Shown: in pieces, positions 43,489 through 53,900 of the stretch
How the letters are laid out: every line of letters begins with the position of its first letter
How positions within the stretch are numbered: the first letter of the stretch is position 1
Assembly (NCBI RefSeq): GCF_010993705.1
Contig: NZ_WOFO01000001.1
Span: 710,132-774,131 of the forward strand
DNA: 64,000 nucleotides
Direction: 5' to 3'
From: Cyclobacterium sp. SYSU L10401
GTDB taxonomy: Bacteria > Bacteroidota > Bacteroidia > Cytophagales > Cyclobacteriaceae
Notes under the pieces: model-generated
What the model was told of the DNA's origin: nothing
Database searches by the model: none
Seen by the model: only the letters and a program-made list of their open reading frames with translations
Program-made: the position numbers and the translations under genes

Positions 43489-44187
43489 ATGGAAGATTAT
43501 CGATCTATACGCATTTCTGCATTGGCAGAAGAAGACCGGCCAAGGGAGAAATTATTGCTAAGGGGAAAATCTCATTTGACCGACGCAGAACTGATCGCTG
43601 TTTTGATAGGATCGGGCACCCGCTACCTCAGTGCTGTGGACCTTTCCAGGCATATCCTGAAGAGTGTAGGCAATGATCTGGCCCAATTGGCCAAACTTTC
43701 TGTAAACGATTTAAAAAAGTTCAAAGGTATTGGTGAGGCCAAGGCCATCAGCATTGTCAGTGCCCTGGAATTGGGCAGGAGGAGGAAGGCGGCAGAACCC
43801 CGGAAACGATTTAAAATCACCTCTTCTGCAGATGTTTATCAATTGATGCGTCAGGAATTGCTGGATGAATCGGTTGAATTTTTTTACGCCTTGTTTTTAA
43901 ACCGAAGTAATTTTGTAATCAAAAAGCAACTGATCAGCCAGGGGGGTACTTCTGCTACGATTGCTGATCCCAAGTTAATTTTTAAATTTGGGATGGAGTA
44001 CCTTGCCAATGCGATGATACTGGTGCACAATCACCCTTCCGGAAGCCTCAAGCCATCAGCTGCCGATATCAACCTGACCAAGAAATTATGCCTGGTAGGT
44101 AAAAATTTGGAGCTTCCTGTATTAGATCATGTTATTTTCACAGATGTTGGCTATTTTAGCTTTGCAGATGAAGGCATGATCGAATAA
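43489..44187 (+). CDS. radC: RadC-family JAB/MPN domain protein
   Basis: The 232-residue protein opens with the RadC phrase EEDRPREKLLLRGKSHLTDAELIAVLIGSG, here cited in parts, and has a helix-hairpin-helix (LKKFKGIGEAKAISIV) and the JAMM metalloprotease motif VHNHPSGSLKPSAADI. The once-assumed role in DNA repair is doubtful; its biochemical function is unknown. It is complete, chromosomal in context, and followed by DUF1684 after 3 bp, so the two form an operon. Confidence 0.95.
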   Translation: MEDYRSIRISALAEEDRPREKLLLRGKSHLTDAELIAVLIGSGTRYLSAVDLSRHILKSVGNDLAQLAKLSVNDLKKFKGIGEAKAISIVSALELGRRRKAAEPRKRFKITSSADVYQLMRQELLDESVEFFYALFLNRSNFVIKKQLISQGGTSATIADPKLIFKFGMEYLANAMILVHNHPSGSLKPSAADINLTKKLCLVGKNLELPVLDHVIFTDVGYFSFADEGMIE

Positions 44188-44190
44188 GAA

Positions 44191-44808
44191 ATGAGTAAAA
44201 AAAATATTTTCTGGACTATAGTGGCCCTGGTGGTAGGAATATCCTTGTTTTATACCTTTACAGGAACCGAAGATCCCCAATTGTATCAGGATACCGTAGA
44301 AGCGGAAAGAGAACGGCAATTTAAGTTTTTGAAATATAACCTGGAGTCCCCGCTGAAGGAGGAGCAAAAACAGGCACTGGATTCACTGGACTTTTATCCG
44401 ATAGACCCGGCTTTTAAGGTTCGGGCGAGAATGGTGCCAGCAGAAAACAAGCGGATTCTGGAAATACCCATGACAGATGGTTCCATAGAACGCTATATCC
44501 GGCACTCTTTTGCGGAATTTGATTGGCAGGGACAACCTCTAAAGTTACTTTTACTGCAGGCCGAAGATGAAACGGACCGCAGGAATTTTTTTCTTGCCTT
44601 TGCCGATGAAACCAGTGGGGAGGAGACCTATGGAGGAGGACGCTATCTAAACCTCAGACAGGATGGTCAATCCTCCATTACCATTGACTTCAACCTGGCT
44701 TTTAATCCTTATTGTGCTTACAATCCGGATTTTGCCTGCCCGATTCCACCCCGGGAAAACATACTTGAAATCCCCATCAGGGCAGGCGAGAAAAATTACG
44801 ATAAATAA
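44191..44808 (+). CDS. DUF1684 domain protein
   Basis: The 205-residue protein has an N-terminal membrane anchor (IFWTIVALVVGISLFYTF) and then the DUF1684 domain: FYPIDPAFKVRARMVP and the characteristic C-terminal block YGGGRYLNLR...FNLAFNPYCAYNPDFACPIPP. The function is unknown. It follows radC by 3 bp. Confidence 0.88.
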   Translation: MSKKNIFWTIVALVVGISLFYTFTGTEDPQLYQDTVEAERERQFKFLKYNLESPLKEEQKQALDSLDFYPIDPAFKVRARMVPAENKRILEIPMTDGSIERYIRHSFAEFDWQGQPLKLLLLQAEDETDRRNFFLAFADETSGEETYGGGRYLNLRQDGQSSITIDFNLAFNPYCAYNPDFACPIPPRENILEIPIRAGEKNYDK

Positions 44809-44810
44809 CC

Positions 44811-44840
44811 TTTCAGTAGAGGCCAATTATCGTAAATTTG
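44811..44840 (+). promoter_or_regulatory. Predicted promoter of pheT
   Basis: TTTC at 44811-44814 and TAAATTTG at 44833-44840 are 18 nt apart. The pheT start lies 22 bp downstream of the -7 element. Confidence 0.5.
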
Positions 44841-44862
44841 TGTTTTAGTCAAAACTTTAGTA

Positions 44863-47274
44863 ATGAAAATTTCGATCAACCGTCTTAAAGATTTTATTCC
44901 TTTTGATCATTCCTCTGAGGAAATAGCCCATTTATTGACAGCTTCCGGACTGGAAGTGGAAGGCATGACAACCTATGAATCCATAAAAGGAGGCTTGAAA
45001 GGGGTGGTTGTAGGAGAAATTACCCACTGCGAACCCCATCCCAATGCGGACAAACTCAGCCTGACCAAGGTGGATATTGGCGGTGAGATTGTGCCAATAG
45101 TATGTGGGGCACCCAATGTGGGCAAAGGACAAAAAGTGCCCGTAGCTACCGTAGGCACCACCCTTTACCCCAATGATGGGAAAGCATTCGAAATAAAAAA
45201 AGCTAAAATCAGGGGAGAGGTCTCCCTGGGAATGATTTGCGCCGAGGATGAATTGGGCCTGGGTAGCAGCCATGAGGGAATCCTGGTGTTGGAAACAGAC
45301 TTGCCAAACGGCAGTCCAGTGGCCGGTTTATTCGATTTGCATACCAGTGACGTTTTGGAAATCGGACTTACTCCCAACCGGGCAGATGCTGCCTCTCATC
45401 TTGGGGTAGCCAGAGATTTGAAAGCCCTTTTGGGCAAAGCATTGGTCATACCGGATGTAAGTGGTTTTGCATCAGATCAGGAAGGGCGGAGCATACAGGT
45501 ATCGGTAGCAGATAGCAAAGACTGTCCCCGCTATGCCGGGTTGACCATCAGCGGGCTAAAAGTATGCCCTTCACCCAAATGGCTGCAGGACTACCTGAAA
45601 GCATTGGATCTGGATCCAATCAACAATGTAGTGGATGTGACCAACTTCATTTTGCATGATCTGGGGCAGCCTTTACATGCTTTTGATGCAGATAAAATCA
45701 AGGGTCAGGAGATACAGGTAAAAAAATTACCTGCCGGGACGGTGTTTGTCACCCTGGAGGGAAAAGAACGCAAGCTTACCGGAGATGAATTGATGATTTG
45801 CGATAGGGAAGAGGGTTTGTGTATGGCAGGAGTATTGGGTGGGCTGGATTCCGGTGTGACGGCTTCCACCACTTCTATTTTCCTGGAGAGTGCTTGTTTT
45901 GGTGCTGATGTGATCAGAAAAGGGGCGCAGCACCACGGGATTAAAACAGATGCCTCCTTCCGTTTCGAGCGGGGCACAGATCCCAATATGCCGGTCTATG
46001 CCTTGAAAAGGGCAGCCATGCTGATCAAAGAGCTGGCCGGGGGAACCATCAGTTCCAGTGTGGTGGATATTTACCCGGAGGCTATTGCGGATTTTCAGGT
46101 TCCTGTAAAGTTCCGGCATATTGACCGGTTGATTGGTAAAAAGCTGGAGAGGAGTAAAATCAAACAAATCCTGGAATCATTGGACATACAAATCAGCAGG
46201 GAATCAGAGGAAGGGTTTGTGGCCTTGGTTAAACCCTACCGGGTAGATGTGACCCGGGAGGCAGATATCATCGAGGAAATACTCAGGATTTACGGATTTG
46301 ATGCCATCCCTTTGGAGGAGAACTACCAGTCGGACTTTTTGGCGGAACACCCGGAGAAAGACCTGAATAAGTTACAATACAGGGTTTCGGAAATGCTGGC
46401 AGGAATGGGTTACAGTGAAATACTTACCAATTCCCTCAGCAAGTCATCGTACTCCGAAAAGTCTTCCTTTTTGGATGCACAGGATGATGTGGTAATATTG
46501 AACAAGTTGAGTGAAGACCTGGGGGTGTTGAGGCAAACCTTGTTGTATACCGGGCTGGAAGTACTGGCACATAATATAAACAGAAGACAAAAAGATTTAA
46601 AATTATTTGAGTTTGGCTCCGTTTATTCAAGACAGCAGGAGGGTTACAGGGAGGTAAAAATGTTGTCCCTTTTTCTGACGGGAAATTCCAGGCATGAAAA
46701 CTGGATGGATGCAAGCAGGCCGGTAGGTTTTCCTGATTTGTATGCCATCGTAGAAGCCCTGTTGACCAAGTTGAATATCCAGCAGCCAGAAATAGATGTG
46801 GTAGAGGAAGCACCTTATGTCTTTGGCCTTGTTTTGAAGGTCAGACAGCAGGAAATAGGAAAAATAGGATTGCTGGAAGAGCGGATCAGCAAAATGGCTG
46901 AAGTGAAGCAAGAGGTTTACTTTGCCGGCTTAAACTGGGAAGTTTTGTGTGAACTTGCCAGGAGCAAGGAAAAATTTCAGGAAATTTCAAAATTTCCCGA
47001 AGTCAGAAGAGACTTGTCGCTGGTCATTGATCAAGCCGTAAGTTTTGACCAATTGCGTCAGTTGTCCCTGAAGGCAGGCGGAAAGTTATTAAAGCGGATC
47101 AATGTGTTTGACGTTTACACGGGGGATAAAGTAGAAAAAGGTAAGAAGGCTTATGCCTTGAGCTTTTACCTTCAGGATGACCAACAGACCCTGACCGATA
47201 AGGTAATAGATAAGACCATGAATAAATTAATGGTCATGTTTGAAAAAAATGCCGGTGCTTTGATCAGAAAGTAA
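44863..47274 (+). CDS. pheT: Phenylalanine--tRNA ligase beta subunit
   Basis: The 803-residue protein has the full bacterial PheT layout: N-terminal domain, tRNA-binding OB fold (about 40-150, with VGEITHCEPHPNADKLSLTKVDIGG in parts), the B3/B4 editing region (NNVVDVTNFILHDLGQPLHAFDADKI), B5, the catalytic-like core (FELGSVY-like KLFEFGSVYSR) and the C-terminal ferredoxin-fold anticodon-binding domain (FPEVRRDLSLVID). It pairs with PheS, whose gene is not in this window. It is the first gene of pheT, coiled-coil, zapA. Confidence 0.97.
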   Translation: MKISINRLKDFIPFDHSSEEIAHLLTASGLEVEGMTTYESIKGGLKGVVVGEITHCEPHPNADKLSLTKVDIGGEIVPIVCGAPNVGKGQKVPVATVGTTLYPNDGKAFEIKKAKIRGEVSLGMICAEDELGLGSSHEGILVLETDLPNGSPVAGLFDLHTSDVLEIGLTPNRADAASHLGVARDLKALLGKALVIPDVSGFASDQEGRSIQVSVADSKDCPRYAGLTISGLKVCPSPKWLQDYLKALDLDPINNVVDVTNFILHDLGQPLHAFDADKIKGQEIQVKKLPAGTVFVTLEGKERKLTGDELMICDREEGLCMAGVLGGLDSGVTASTTSIFLESACFGADVIRKGAQHHGIKTDASFRFERGTDPNMPVYALKRAAMLIKELAGGTISSSVVDIYPEAIADFQVPVKFRHIDRLIGKKLERSKIKQILESLDIQISRESEEGFVALVKPYRVDVTREADIIEEILRIYGFDAIPLEENYQSDFLAEHPEKDLNKLQYRVSEMLAGMGYSEILTNSLSKSSYSEKSSFLDAQDDVVILNKLSEDLGVLRQTLLYTGLEVLAHNINRRQKDLKLFEFGSVYSRQQEGYREVKMLSLFLTGNSRHENWMDASRPVGFPDLYAIVEALLTKLNIQQPEIDVVEEAPYVFGLVLKVRQQEIGKIGLLEERISKMAEVKQEVYFAGLNWEVLCELARSKEKFQEISKFPEVRRDLSLVIDQAVSFDQLRQLSLKAGGKLLKRINVFDVYTGDKVEKGKKAYALSFYLQDDQQTLTDKVIDKTMNKLMVMFEKNAGALIRK

Positions 47275-47275
47275 A

Positions 47276-47563
47276 ATGAAGGTTTTCGATGAACTTCAAA
47301 GGTTAGAAAGGTTGTCTGAGCAGGTTGAACAAAAGGTCAGCAGGCTTGAACAGGAAAATTCTGCCCTTAAAAATCAACTTTTGGATTACCAAAAAAAACT
47401 ATCTGATCAGGAAGAAGCCTTGGAGGATTTTAAAAATCAAATTAAAATTAGTAAAATTGTAAGAAACATACCGGTAGAAAATAAAGCATCTGCTGAATTG
47501 AAGGGAAGAATTGATGACTATATAAAGGAAATCGATAAAATTATTACTTACCTGTCTGAATAA
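47276..47563 (+). CDS. Coiled-coil protein upstream of zapA
   Basis: The 95-residue protein has one long heptad-rich coiled coil (about 5-65: LERLSEQVEQKVSRLEQENS and onward) and a short C-terminal segment. It starts 1 bp after the pheT stop codon and ends 1 bp before zapA, so it is part of the operon. The size, coiled coil and partner suggest a ZapB-like division protein, but this is inference from context; the sequence itself names no family. Confidence 0.8.
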   Translation: MKVFDELQRLERLSEQVEQKVSRLEQENSALKNQLLDYQKKLSDQEEALEDFKNQIKISKIVRNIPVENKASAELKGRIDDYIKEIDKIITYLSE

Positions 47564-47564
47564 T

Positions 47565-47849
47565 ATGGATACACTTTCGATCAGAATAAAAATAGGAGAT
47601 AGGGAATATCCTATGAAAGTGAAGGCCGATGAGGAAGCCAGAATCAGACGGGTTGGAAAATTAATTAACGATAAAATTAAAAAGTACAGGGAAGAATTTG
47701 GACTAGAGGACCGGCAGGACCTGTTGGCCATGGTGGCGTTTGATTGCATGGTAGAGTCTATGGAGTTAAATGAAGATCATACCGAGGGCAGTGAGCAGGT
47801 TAAAAATGTGATCCTGCAGGTAAACCAACGCCTTGAAACCATACTTTAA
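47565..47849 (+). CDS. zapA: Cell division protein ZapA
   Basis: The 94-residue protein has the ZapA pattern: an N-terminal strand region (TLSIRIKIGDREYPMKVKADEE), a helix with VGKLINDKIKKYREEFG, and DLLAMVAFDCMVESMEL before a C-terminal coiled coil. ZapA bundles FtsZ filaments at mid-cell. It is one base downstream of the coiled-coil gene, and rny follows 68 bp later. Confidence 0.92.
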   Translation: MDTLSIRIKIGDREYPMKVKADEEARIRRVGKLINDKIKKYREEFGLEDRQDLLAMVAFDCMVESMELNEDHTEGSEQVKNVILQVNQRLETIL

Positions 47850-47917
47850 ATTATAGCAGCTTTTCACCCATCTCAGCGGACAGCGATTTTTTCCGGTAGA
47901 TAAACTCAAATATATCT

Positions 47918-49483
47918 ATGGGAATTCCAATATACATCATTTTATCAGGAGCGGTCGGCATTTTGCTGGGTGCCCTGCTGGCAGGACTGTTTATCAAAAA
48001 CAACAGCAAAAAATTAGAAGCTGAAGCCCGGGAAAAGGCCAAGAGTATCGTTAGAGAAGCCGAGATTACGGCAGAAGGACTTAAGAAGGATAAAATCCTG
48101 GAAGCCAAGGAAAAATACCTTCGATTGAAATCTGAGTTTGAAGACGAGGTTGGCAAAAAGAAAAACATCCTGATTACCAACGAAAACAAGCTCAAGCAAA
48201 GAGAACAGGTTTTATCCAAGGAGATGGAGCAGCTCAAGCGAAAAGAAGCTGAGCTGGACAGTAAAAAGGAAAATTTAAGTGCCCAATTGCATGCGGTACA
48301 GGTTCGGAAGGATGAGTTGGATAAGGTGACCCAGCAAAGGATCACCGATCTGGAAAAAGTAGCTTTGCTGACCCGGGAGGAAGCCAGGGATCAGCTCATA
48401 GAAATGCTGAAAGATGAAGCAGCTACCAAGGCATCTTCCCACATCAAGGACATTCTGGACCAGGCCAAGCTAAGTGCCACCAAGCAGGCCAAGAAGATTG
48501 TACTCGACACCATTCAGCGGACTGCTACAGAACATGCGATTGAGAACTGTGTTTCTGTATTCAACATTGAAAGTGATGATGTCAAGGGAAAGATCATCGG
48601 TAGGGAAGGTAGAAATATCCGTGCGTTGGAAGCTGCTACAGGAATCGAAATAGTGGTGGACGATACGCCTGAGGCCATAATCATTTCTGGTTTTGATCCG
48701 GTACGAAGAGAGGTGGCCCGTTTGTCCTTGCACAGGTTGGTACAGGATGGTAGGATACATCCTGCCCGAATAGAGGAAGTGGTGGCCAAAACAGAAAAGA
48801 ATATTGATGAAGAGATCATAGAGATCGGAGAAAGAACCTGTATTGACCTGGGCATCCATGGCTTACATCCGGAATTGATCAAGATGGTAGGCAGGATGCG
48901 TTTTCGCTCCTCCTATGGACAGAACCTGCTGCAACACTCCAGGGAAGTGGCCAAGCTCTGTGCTACCATGGCTGCAGAAATGGGGATCAATGCCAAACTG
49001 GCCAAAAGGGCCGGACTGCTGCATGACATCGGAAAGGTTTATCCTGAAGAAGCAGAATTGCCACATGCCATTTTAGGGATGGAGTTGGCCAAGAAATACA
49101 AAGAACATCCGGAAGTCATCAATGCCATAGGCGCTCACCATGATGAGATAGAAATGACCTCCATGCTATCACCCATTGTGCAAGCTTGTGATGCCATTTC
49201 CGGTTCCAGGCCCGGAGCCCGAAGAGAGATCATGGACAGCTATATCAAAAGGCTCAAGGACCTGGAAGACCTGGCATTGAGCTTTGATGGAGTCAACAAA
49301 TGCTTTGCCATGCAGGCAGGCAGGGAGTTGCGGGTTTTGGTAGATGCGGATAATGTGGATGATACGACTGCAGGTCGCCTCTCTTTCGAGATATCTCAAA
49401 AAATAGAAAAAGAAATGCAGTATCCCGGACAAATTAAGATCACGGTGATCCGTGAGATGCGGTCTGTAAATTATGCGAAGTAG
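47918..49483 (+). CDS. rny: Ribonuclease Y
   Basis: The 521-residue protein has an N-terminal membrane anchor ([19 protein letters not shown]), a long charged coiled coil (about 30-195), a KH domain with [15 protein letters not shown] and an HD domain with [12 protein letters not shown] and LLHDIGKV. It is a membrane-attached endoribonuclease that starts mRNA decay. It closes the pheT-zapA cluster and ends at a strong terminator. Confidence 0.97.
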   Translation: MGIPIYIILSGAVGILLGALLAGLFIKNNSKKLEAEAREKAKSIVREAEITAEGLKKDKILEAKEKYLRLKSEFEDEVGKKKNILITNENKLKQREQVLSKEMEQLKRKEAELDSKKENLSAQLHAVQVRKDELDKVTQQRITDLEKVALLTREEARDQLIEMLKDEAATKASSHIKDILDQAKLSATKQAKKIVLDTIQRTATEHAIENCVSVFNIESDDVKGKIIGREGRNIRALEAATGIEIVVDDTPEAIIISGFDPVRREVARLSLHRLVQDGRIHPARIEEVVAKTEKNIDEEIIEIGERTCIDLGIHGLHPELIKMVGRMRFRSSYGQNLLQHSREVAKLCATMAAEMGINAKLAKRAGLLHDIGKVYPEEAELPHAILGMELAKKYKEHPEVINAIGAHHDEIEMTSMLSPIVQACDAISGSRPGARREIMDSYIKRLKDLEDLALSFDGVNKCFAMQAGRELRVLVDADNVDDTTAGRLSFEISQKIEKEMQYPGQIKITVIREMRSVNYAK

Positions 49484-49514
49484 TTTGTAGTTGCTAGCCG
49501 TTCACACAGGCATT

Positions 49515-49552
49515 AAGGGTAGCCATCCGTAAGGAATGGCTGCCCTTTTTTT
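49515..49552 (+). terminator. Rho-independent terminator after rny
   Basis: AAGGGTAGCCAT pairs with ATGGCTGCCCTT (49515-49526 and 49536-49547, one G-T pair), followed by seven T. Confidence 0.88.
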
Positions 49553-49654
49553 ATTTAGGCTTAAAAAAAGCAAAATAATTTTTATTTTAAAAATTATTTA
49601 TTTAGTTTTAATGAGTATCTGATTTAAGATTAAATTCGTATTTGCACCTTGAAT

Positions 49655-50824
49655 ATGCTCTCCAAAACCCTTTCCCAATTGGCCCTGATTGTTGCGATCA
49701 TAGGTATCAACCTTTCCTGCAACGGAGACAACCAGGGCAATAAAACAGGTGATGTTGTTGAGCCCCGATTTGTGATCACTGATAGTTTGGTGGTTGATTA
49801 CCTGGGAGAACTCAAAATCATGGACATAAAGCCTGACCGGTCGGAATTTCTGATGTTTGATTTTCAAAGGAAAGAGATGGTCAGGGTAGACAGTAAGGGA
49901 CAAATACTGCTTGCCAGGAACCTTACCGGAGACATTAAAGATGGATACGGATCGTCTTTTATTTCTGCCCATTACCATGGGTATAATGAGGTACTGATTC
50001 TTACGCATCAAGGATTTTACAGCTATGATTTGTCTTTGAATTTGATCGATTCCAAAGACAGCCCATTTGCGGTTTTTACCAATACAGCTATAGGAGGTCA
50101 TGCCAATCTAATTACTGATGGGGCCCTGTTCACTAATATTTATCCGGATAACTTTTCCCGGGAAATGTTCGAGCAGGAAGACTTTTTATCCCAATTTCCC
50201 TTTCTAACGGTATATGACCTGGAACAGGAAAAGATCCTTGCCCGTCAATACATTCCTGCTTCCTGCCAAATGATAAAAAATAAGGGGGAATACAGGGAAA
50301 CCGCACCTTTTTCTATAAGAGACGGTGATACCATTTACCTCTTGTTCTCCTATTCACCGGAGATTTACCAATATTCGTTTCCGGAGCTGGAATTGCAAGA
50401 TACCATACATTTAGAACCCGGAGATGTGTATGTGCAGATTGATCCCGCTTCTCCCAAAGCGGAAGCTTTCGATCGGTTTTTCAATGAACTGGCGGCATCT
50501 AGTTATGTGGGTTTGTATCAATCCAATGGTTTTTTGATGACGGCTTATCATGGCGCAGCGCCACGGGAAAAGGTGGATGCCTTGCCAAAAAATGTGGTCG
50601 GGGGTCCGGAGTTTTCCGCCCTTCGTAAGCAATATAAAATCCCCTACTACCAGCTTATAAAAGATGGTAAGAAGTTATGGGAAGGGCATTTAGACGTTGA
50701 TTTTAGGTACAAGGGCGGTAGATTGTTTGCTTATCGGAATATGCACCTGCCCAAAGTGGAAGAAGAATCGGACCATGTCGTTTTTTATTTCTATGAAATC
50801 GAGCATGAGGGTAGGGACACGTAG
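49655..50824 (+). CDS. Beta-propeller lipoprotein, DUF4221-like
   Basis: The ATG at 49655 is chosen over a TTG at 49649. A signal with lipobox NLSC (GINLSCNGD) is followed by about 370 residues of repeated strand pairs (LGELKIMDIKPDRSEFLMFD, FYSYDLSLNLID, YQYSFPELELQDT), as in six-bladed propeller lipoproteins of Bacteroidota; DUF4221 is the closest family I recognise. The last codons (EIEHEGRDT) lie inside a dispersed repeat that provides the stop codon. It lies just upstream of an RND permease; a paralogue-like gene is on the other side. Confidence 0.75.
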   Translation: MLSKTLSQLALIVAIIGINLSCNGDNQGNKTGDVVEPRFVITDSLVVDYLGELKIMDIKPDRSEFLMFDFQRKEMVRVDSKGQILLARNLTGDIKDGYGSSFISAHYHGYNEVLILTHQGFYSYDLSLNLIDSKDSPFAVFTNTAIGGHANLITDGALFTNIYPDNFSREMFEQEDFLSQFPFLTVYDLEQEKILARQYIPASCQMIKNKGEYRETAPFSIRDGDTIYLLFSYSPEIYQYSFPELELQDTIHLEPGDVYVQIDPASPKAEAFDRFFNELAASSYVGLYQSNGFLMTAYHGAAPREKVDALPKNVVGGPEFSALRKQYKIPYYQLIKDGKKLWEGHLDVDFRYKGGRLFAYRNMHLPKVEEESDHVVFYFYEIEHEGRDT

Positions 50825-50902
50825 CGGGATGATTATCAACCCTGTGAGATTCCGGCTGCTTGATGGCAGAAGGAAAATTATATCCCGTGGTTTACCATGA
50901 AA
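50793..50902 (+). repeat. Dispersed repeat, copy C (overlaps the end of the propeller lipoprotein gene)
   Basis: It opens ATGAAATCGAGCATGA, then GGGATGAT and TGTGAGATTCC at the same spacing as copy A (12945), and ends AAAATTATA...ATGAAA. About 73% of 70 aligned bases agree without gaps. In this copy the hairpin of copy A is mutated, the first 30 bp are translated as the C-terminus of the preceding gene, and the terminal ATG runs into TGA after two codons. Confidence 0.75.
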
Positions 50903-50950
50903 GGCTGAAAGCATGTATAAGGCCAATATTTTATATTTAACCCCTAAAGA

Positions 50951-53900
50951 ATGACACCATTTCGCCTGGTCATTGCCTTTTTTGTAGTCTCCATCATCGG
51001 ATTTGCACTACTTCCCGAGCTTTCTGTGGACCTCAATCCCAGAGAAAAGGAGCCGGTATTGAATATCAGTTTTTCGGTAAGGAGTGCTTCTCCGGAGCTG
51101 GTAGAAAAATTGGCTACCTCACCCCTTGAAGGTGCACTCTCCCAACTATCAGAACTTAAAAAGACGACCTCTGTTTCCAATTACGATCAGGGATCTATTC
51201 AGCTTCGGTTTGATAAGCAAACCGATATGGAATACAAGAAATTTGAGGTGGCAGCCCTGATCCGGCAGGTTTACCCCTCTATGGACAGCAAAGTGAGTTA
51301 CCCCATCGTTACCCAGTCCTCACAAAGGAATATACAGGAAAAAAGCCCCATCCTCACCTACAGTATAAATGGCCCATTTGCTTCCTTTGAAATAAAAAAA
51401 ATAACGGAGGATGTTTTGGTGTCCACGCTGAACAGGATAGAGGAGATCGAGGAAATGGAGGTAAGAGGCGCCAATGAATTGTACCTGTATGTAACCTATG
51501 ATATCAAGAAACTGCAGGCATTTCAATTATCCAGGACTTTTTTGGAAAATAAGCTGAGAAATTCTTTTGGGAAAAACTACCCGGGGCTGGCAATGAATGT
51601 ATCCGGCGAGTCACTCTTTCTGGAAATAGATCGCTCCCTTCATAGTCTGGAGGCATTGGAAAACCTGCTTATTAGGAGGATCAATGGGAAAGACATTTTC
51701 CTAAAGGACCTCGCTACCCTGACCATGGAAGAGGCAGCACCTCAGCGCTACTATAGGATCAATGGCAATAATTCCGTGAACCTGACCATTAACAGCCGTG
51801 AGGGAGTAAACAAGGTGTTGCTGGCACAAAATATCAAGGAAAAGGTAGACGCATCCAAGGCACTACTTCCGGAAGGAATCGATGTGAGGTTGGAATTTGA
51901 CAATACCTCATTTCTGGAAAAAGAGCTGCAAAAAATTTACAAGAGATCAGGGCTTTCCATCCTGATTTTGATCGTATTTATATTTTTGATCAATAGGAAC
52001 CTCCGCTACCTGCTCAGCTTGTTTCTGGGTATTTTGGTAAATGTAAGCCTTACCGCCATTATTTTATATCTCCTCGGTGTAGACATCCACCTGTACTCTC
52101 TGGCAGGGCTTACCATTTCGTTTGGGTTGATAGTAGACAATGCCATTATCATGATAGACCATTTGCACAAGCATAAAAACAGGAAGGTGTTTTTGGCATT
52201 GCTGGCGGCTTCACTCACTACCATTGCGGCCTTGTTGATGGTGTTTTTGTTGCCTGAGGAGGATCGTAAAAACCTGGGCGAATTTTCTATTGTTGTGGCG
52301 GTGATGTTGGCCAATTCCCTCTTGGTGGCTTTGTTGTTTACCCCCGCCATTTATGATTTGCTTTTTGGTAATGCCCAGGTTAGGGGAAGGAAACTGTCTG
52401 TCAAGAAGCTGAGAAAAAGGGTCAGGGCATTCAACATGTTTTCAGGTACCATCTCATTTTTTGCCCGGTACCGGAAAGCCTTTGTGATGGTGCTGCTGCT
52501 ACTTTTTGGTTTACCCATCTTTTACCTTCCGGCAAAATGGGAAGATAAGGAATGGTATAACAATACGGTGGGCAGCACGGTATATCAGGAGGAGATCCGA
52601 CCTTATGTGGACAAGGCGCTTGGCGGTACCCTGAGAATGTTTGTTCGGGGAGTTTTCGAAAAATCAGCTTACAGGGAAGCCGAAAGGACGCGCTTGTACG
52701 TCAATGCCAGTTTACCCTTTGGCAATACCCTGGATCAGATGGATTTTATCATCAGGGAATTTGAAGCCTACCTCAAAGGAGTGGAAGGGATAGATAAGTT
52801 TGTAACCACAGTCAATTCCGGACAAAGTGCCAGGATCGAGATTACCTTTAAAGAAGCACACGAGACCTCAGCCCTCCCTTACAGGCTTAAGGGGAAACTG
52901 GCCATGAAATCTACCGACTGGAGTGGTGTACGCTGGAACATCTACGGGGTGGGGCAGGGCTTTTATACCGGGCCGGGAGGGGAAGGCATTCCCTCTTTTC
53001 GGGCAGAACTGAGGGGGTACAACTTTACGGAATTGGAAAAACAAGCAGAGATTTTGGCAGAAAAGCTTTTGTCGCATCGTCGGATACAGGAAGTGAACAC
53101 CAATGAAAGGCTGAGTTATGGAGAGCAGAAAACCGAAGAATACGTCTTGCGCCTTGACCAGCAGCGTTTGGCCATGGCAGGAGCCAACCAGTATGAGTTG
53201 GTCAATGCGCTCAATGACATGTCCCGGCATGAACAGCCCTCTTTGTATCTGGATGTAGCAGCAGTGCAATACGGGACAGTAGTAAGAGAGAAGCTTTCAG
53301 ACCGTTTTTCCAGATTCGATTTGGAGAACAGCAGCCTCATCACCGGAGAAGACAGGATCTTTAAGGTGTCCGGCTTCGGATCACTTCATAAGGAAACCAC
53401 CACCAATGCCTTGCACAAGGAAGACCGCCAATACATACGGCTGGTTTCCTTTGATTATATGGGTTCGGCAAAATTTGGGGGAGAATACCTGGATGAGGTG
53501 TTGGAAGAAATGAAGGCCAGCATGCCTATAGGATATAGTGCAAGTCGGCAAACCTATTCCTGGAACTACGAACAAGCCAAAAGGCAATACGGCCTGTTAC
53601 TGGTATTGGTATTGGGGATTTTCTTTATTTGTTCCATATTGTTTGAAAATTTCAAGCAACCGCTCTTTATTATTTTCATCATACCCATTTCTTTCATAGG
53701 TTTGTTCCTTATTTTTTCGGTATTTGATTTTTACTTTGATCAGGGTGGCTATGCGGCCTTTGTGATGTTGGGAGGACTGGCGGTCAATGCAGCTATTTTT
53801 ATTGTCAATGATTTGAACAATAGGGTAGTAGGAACATATAATAGAAATGTATTAAAGGCGGTGGCTGGTAAGGCTACCCCTATCTTATTGACCGTATTGT

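Noticed and set aside
43489-44187. radC as a marker of a mobile element
   Set aside because: RadC-like proteins often lie in islands, but here it is in an operon with DUF1684 between core genes rpsT and pheT, without integrase or repeats.
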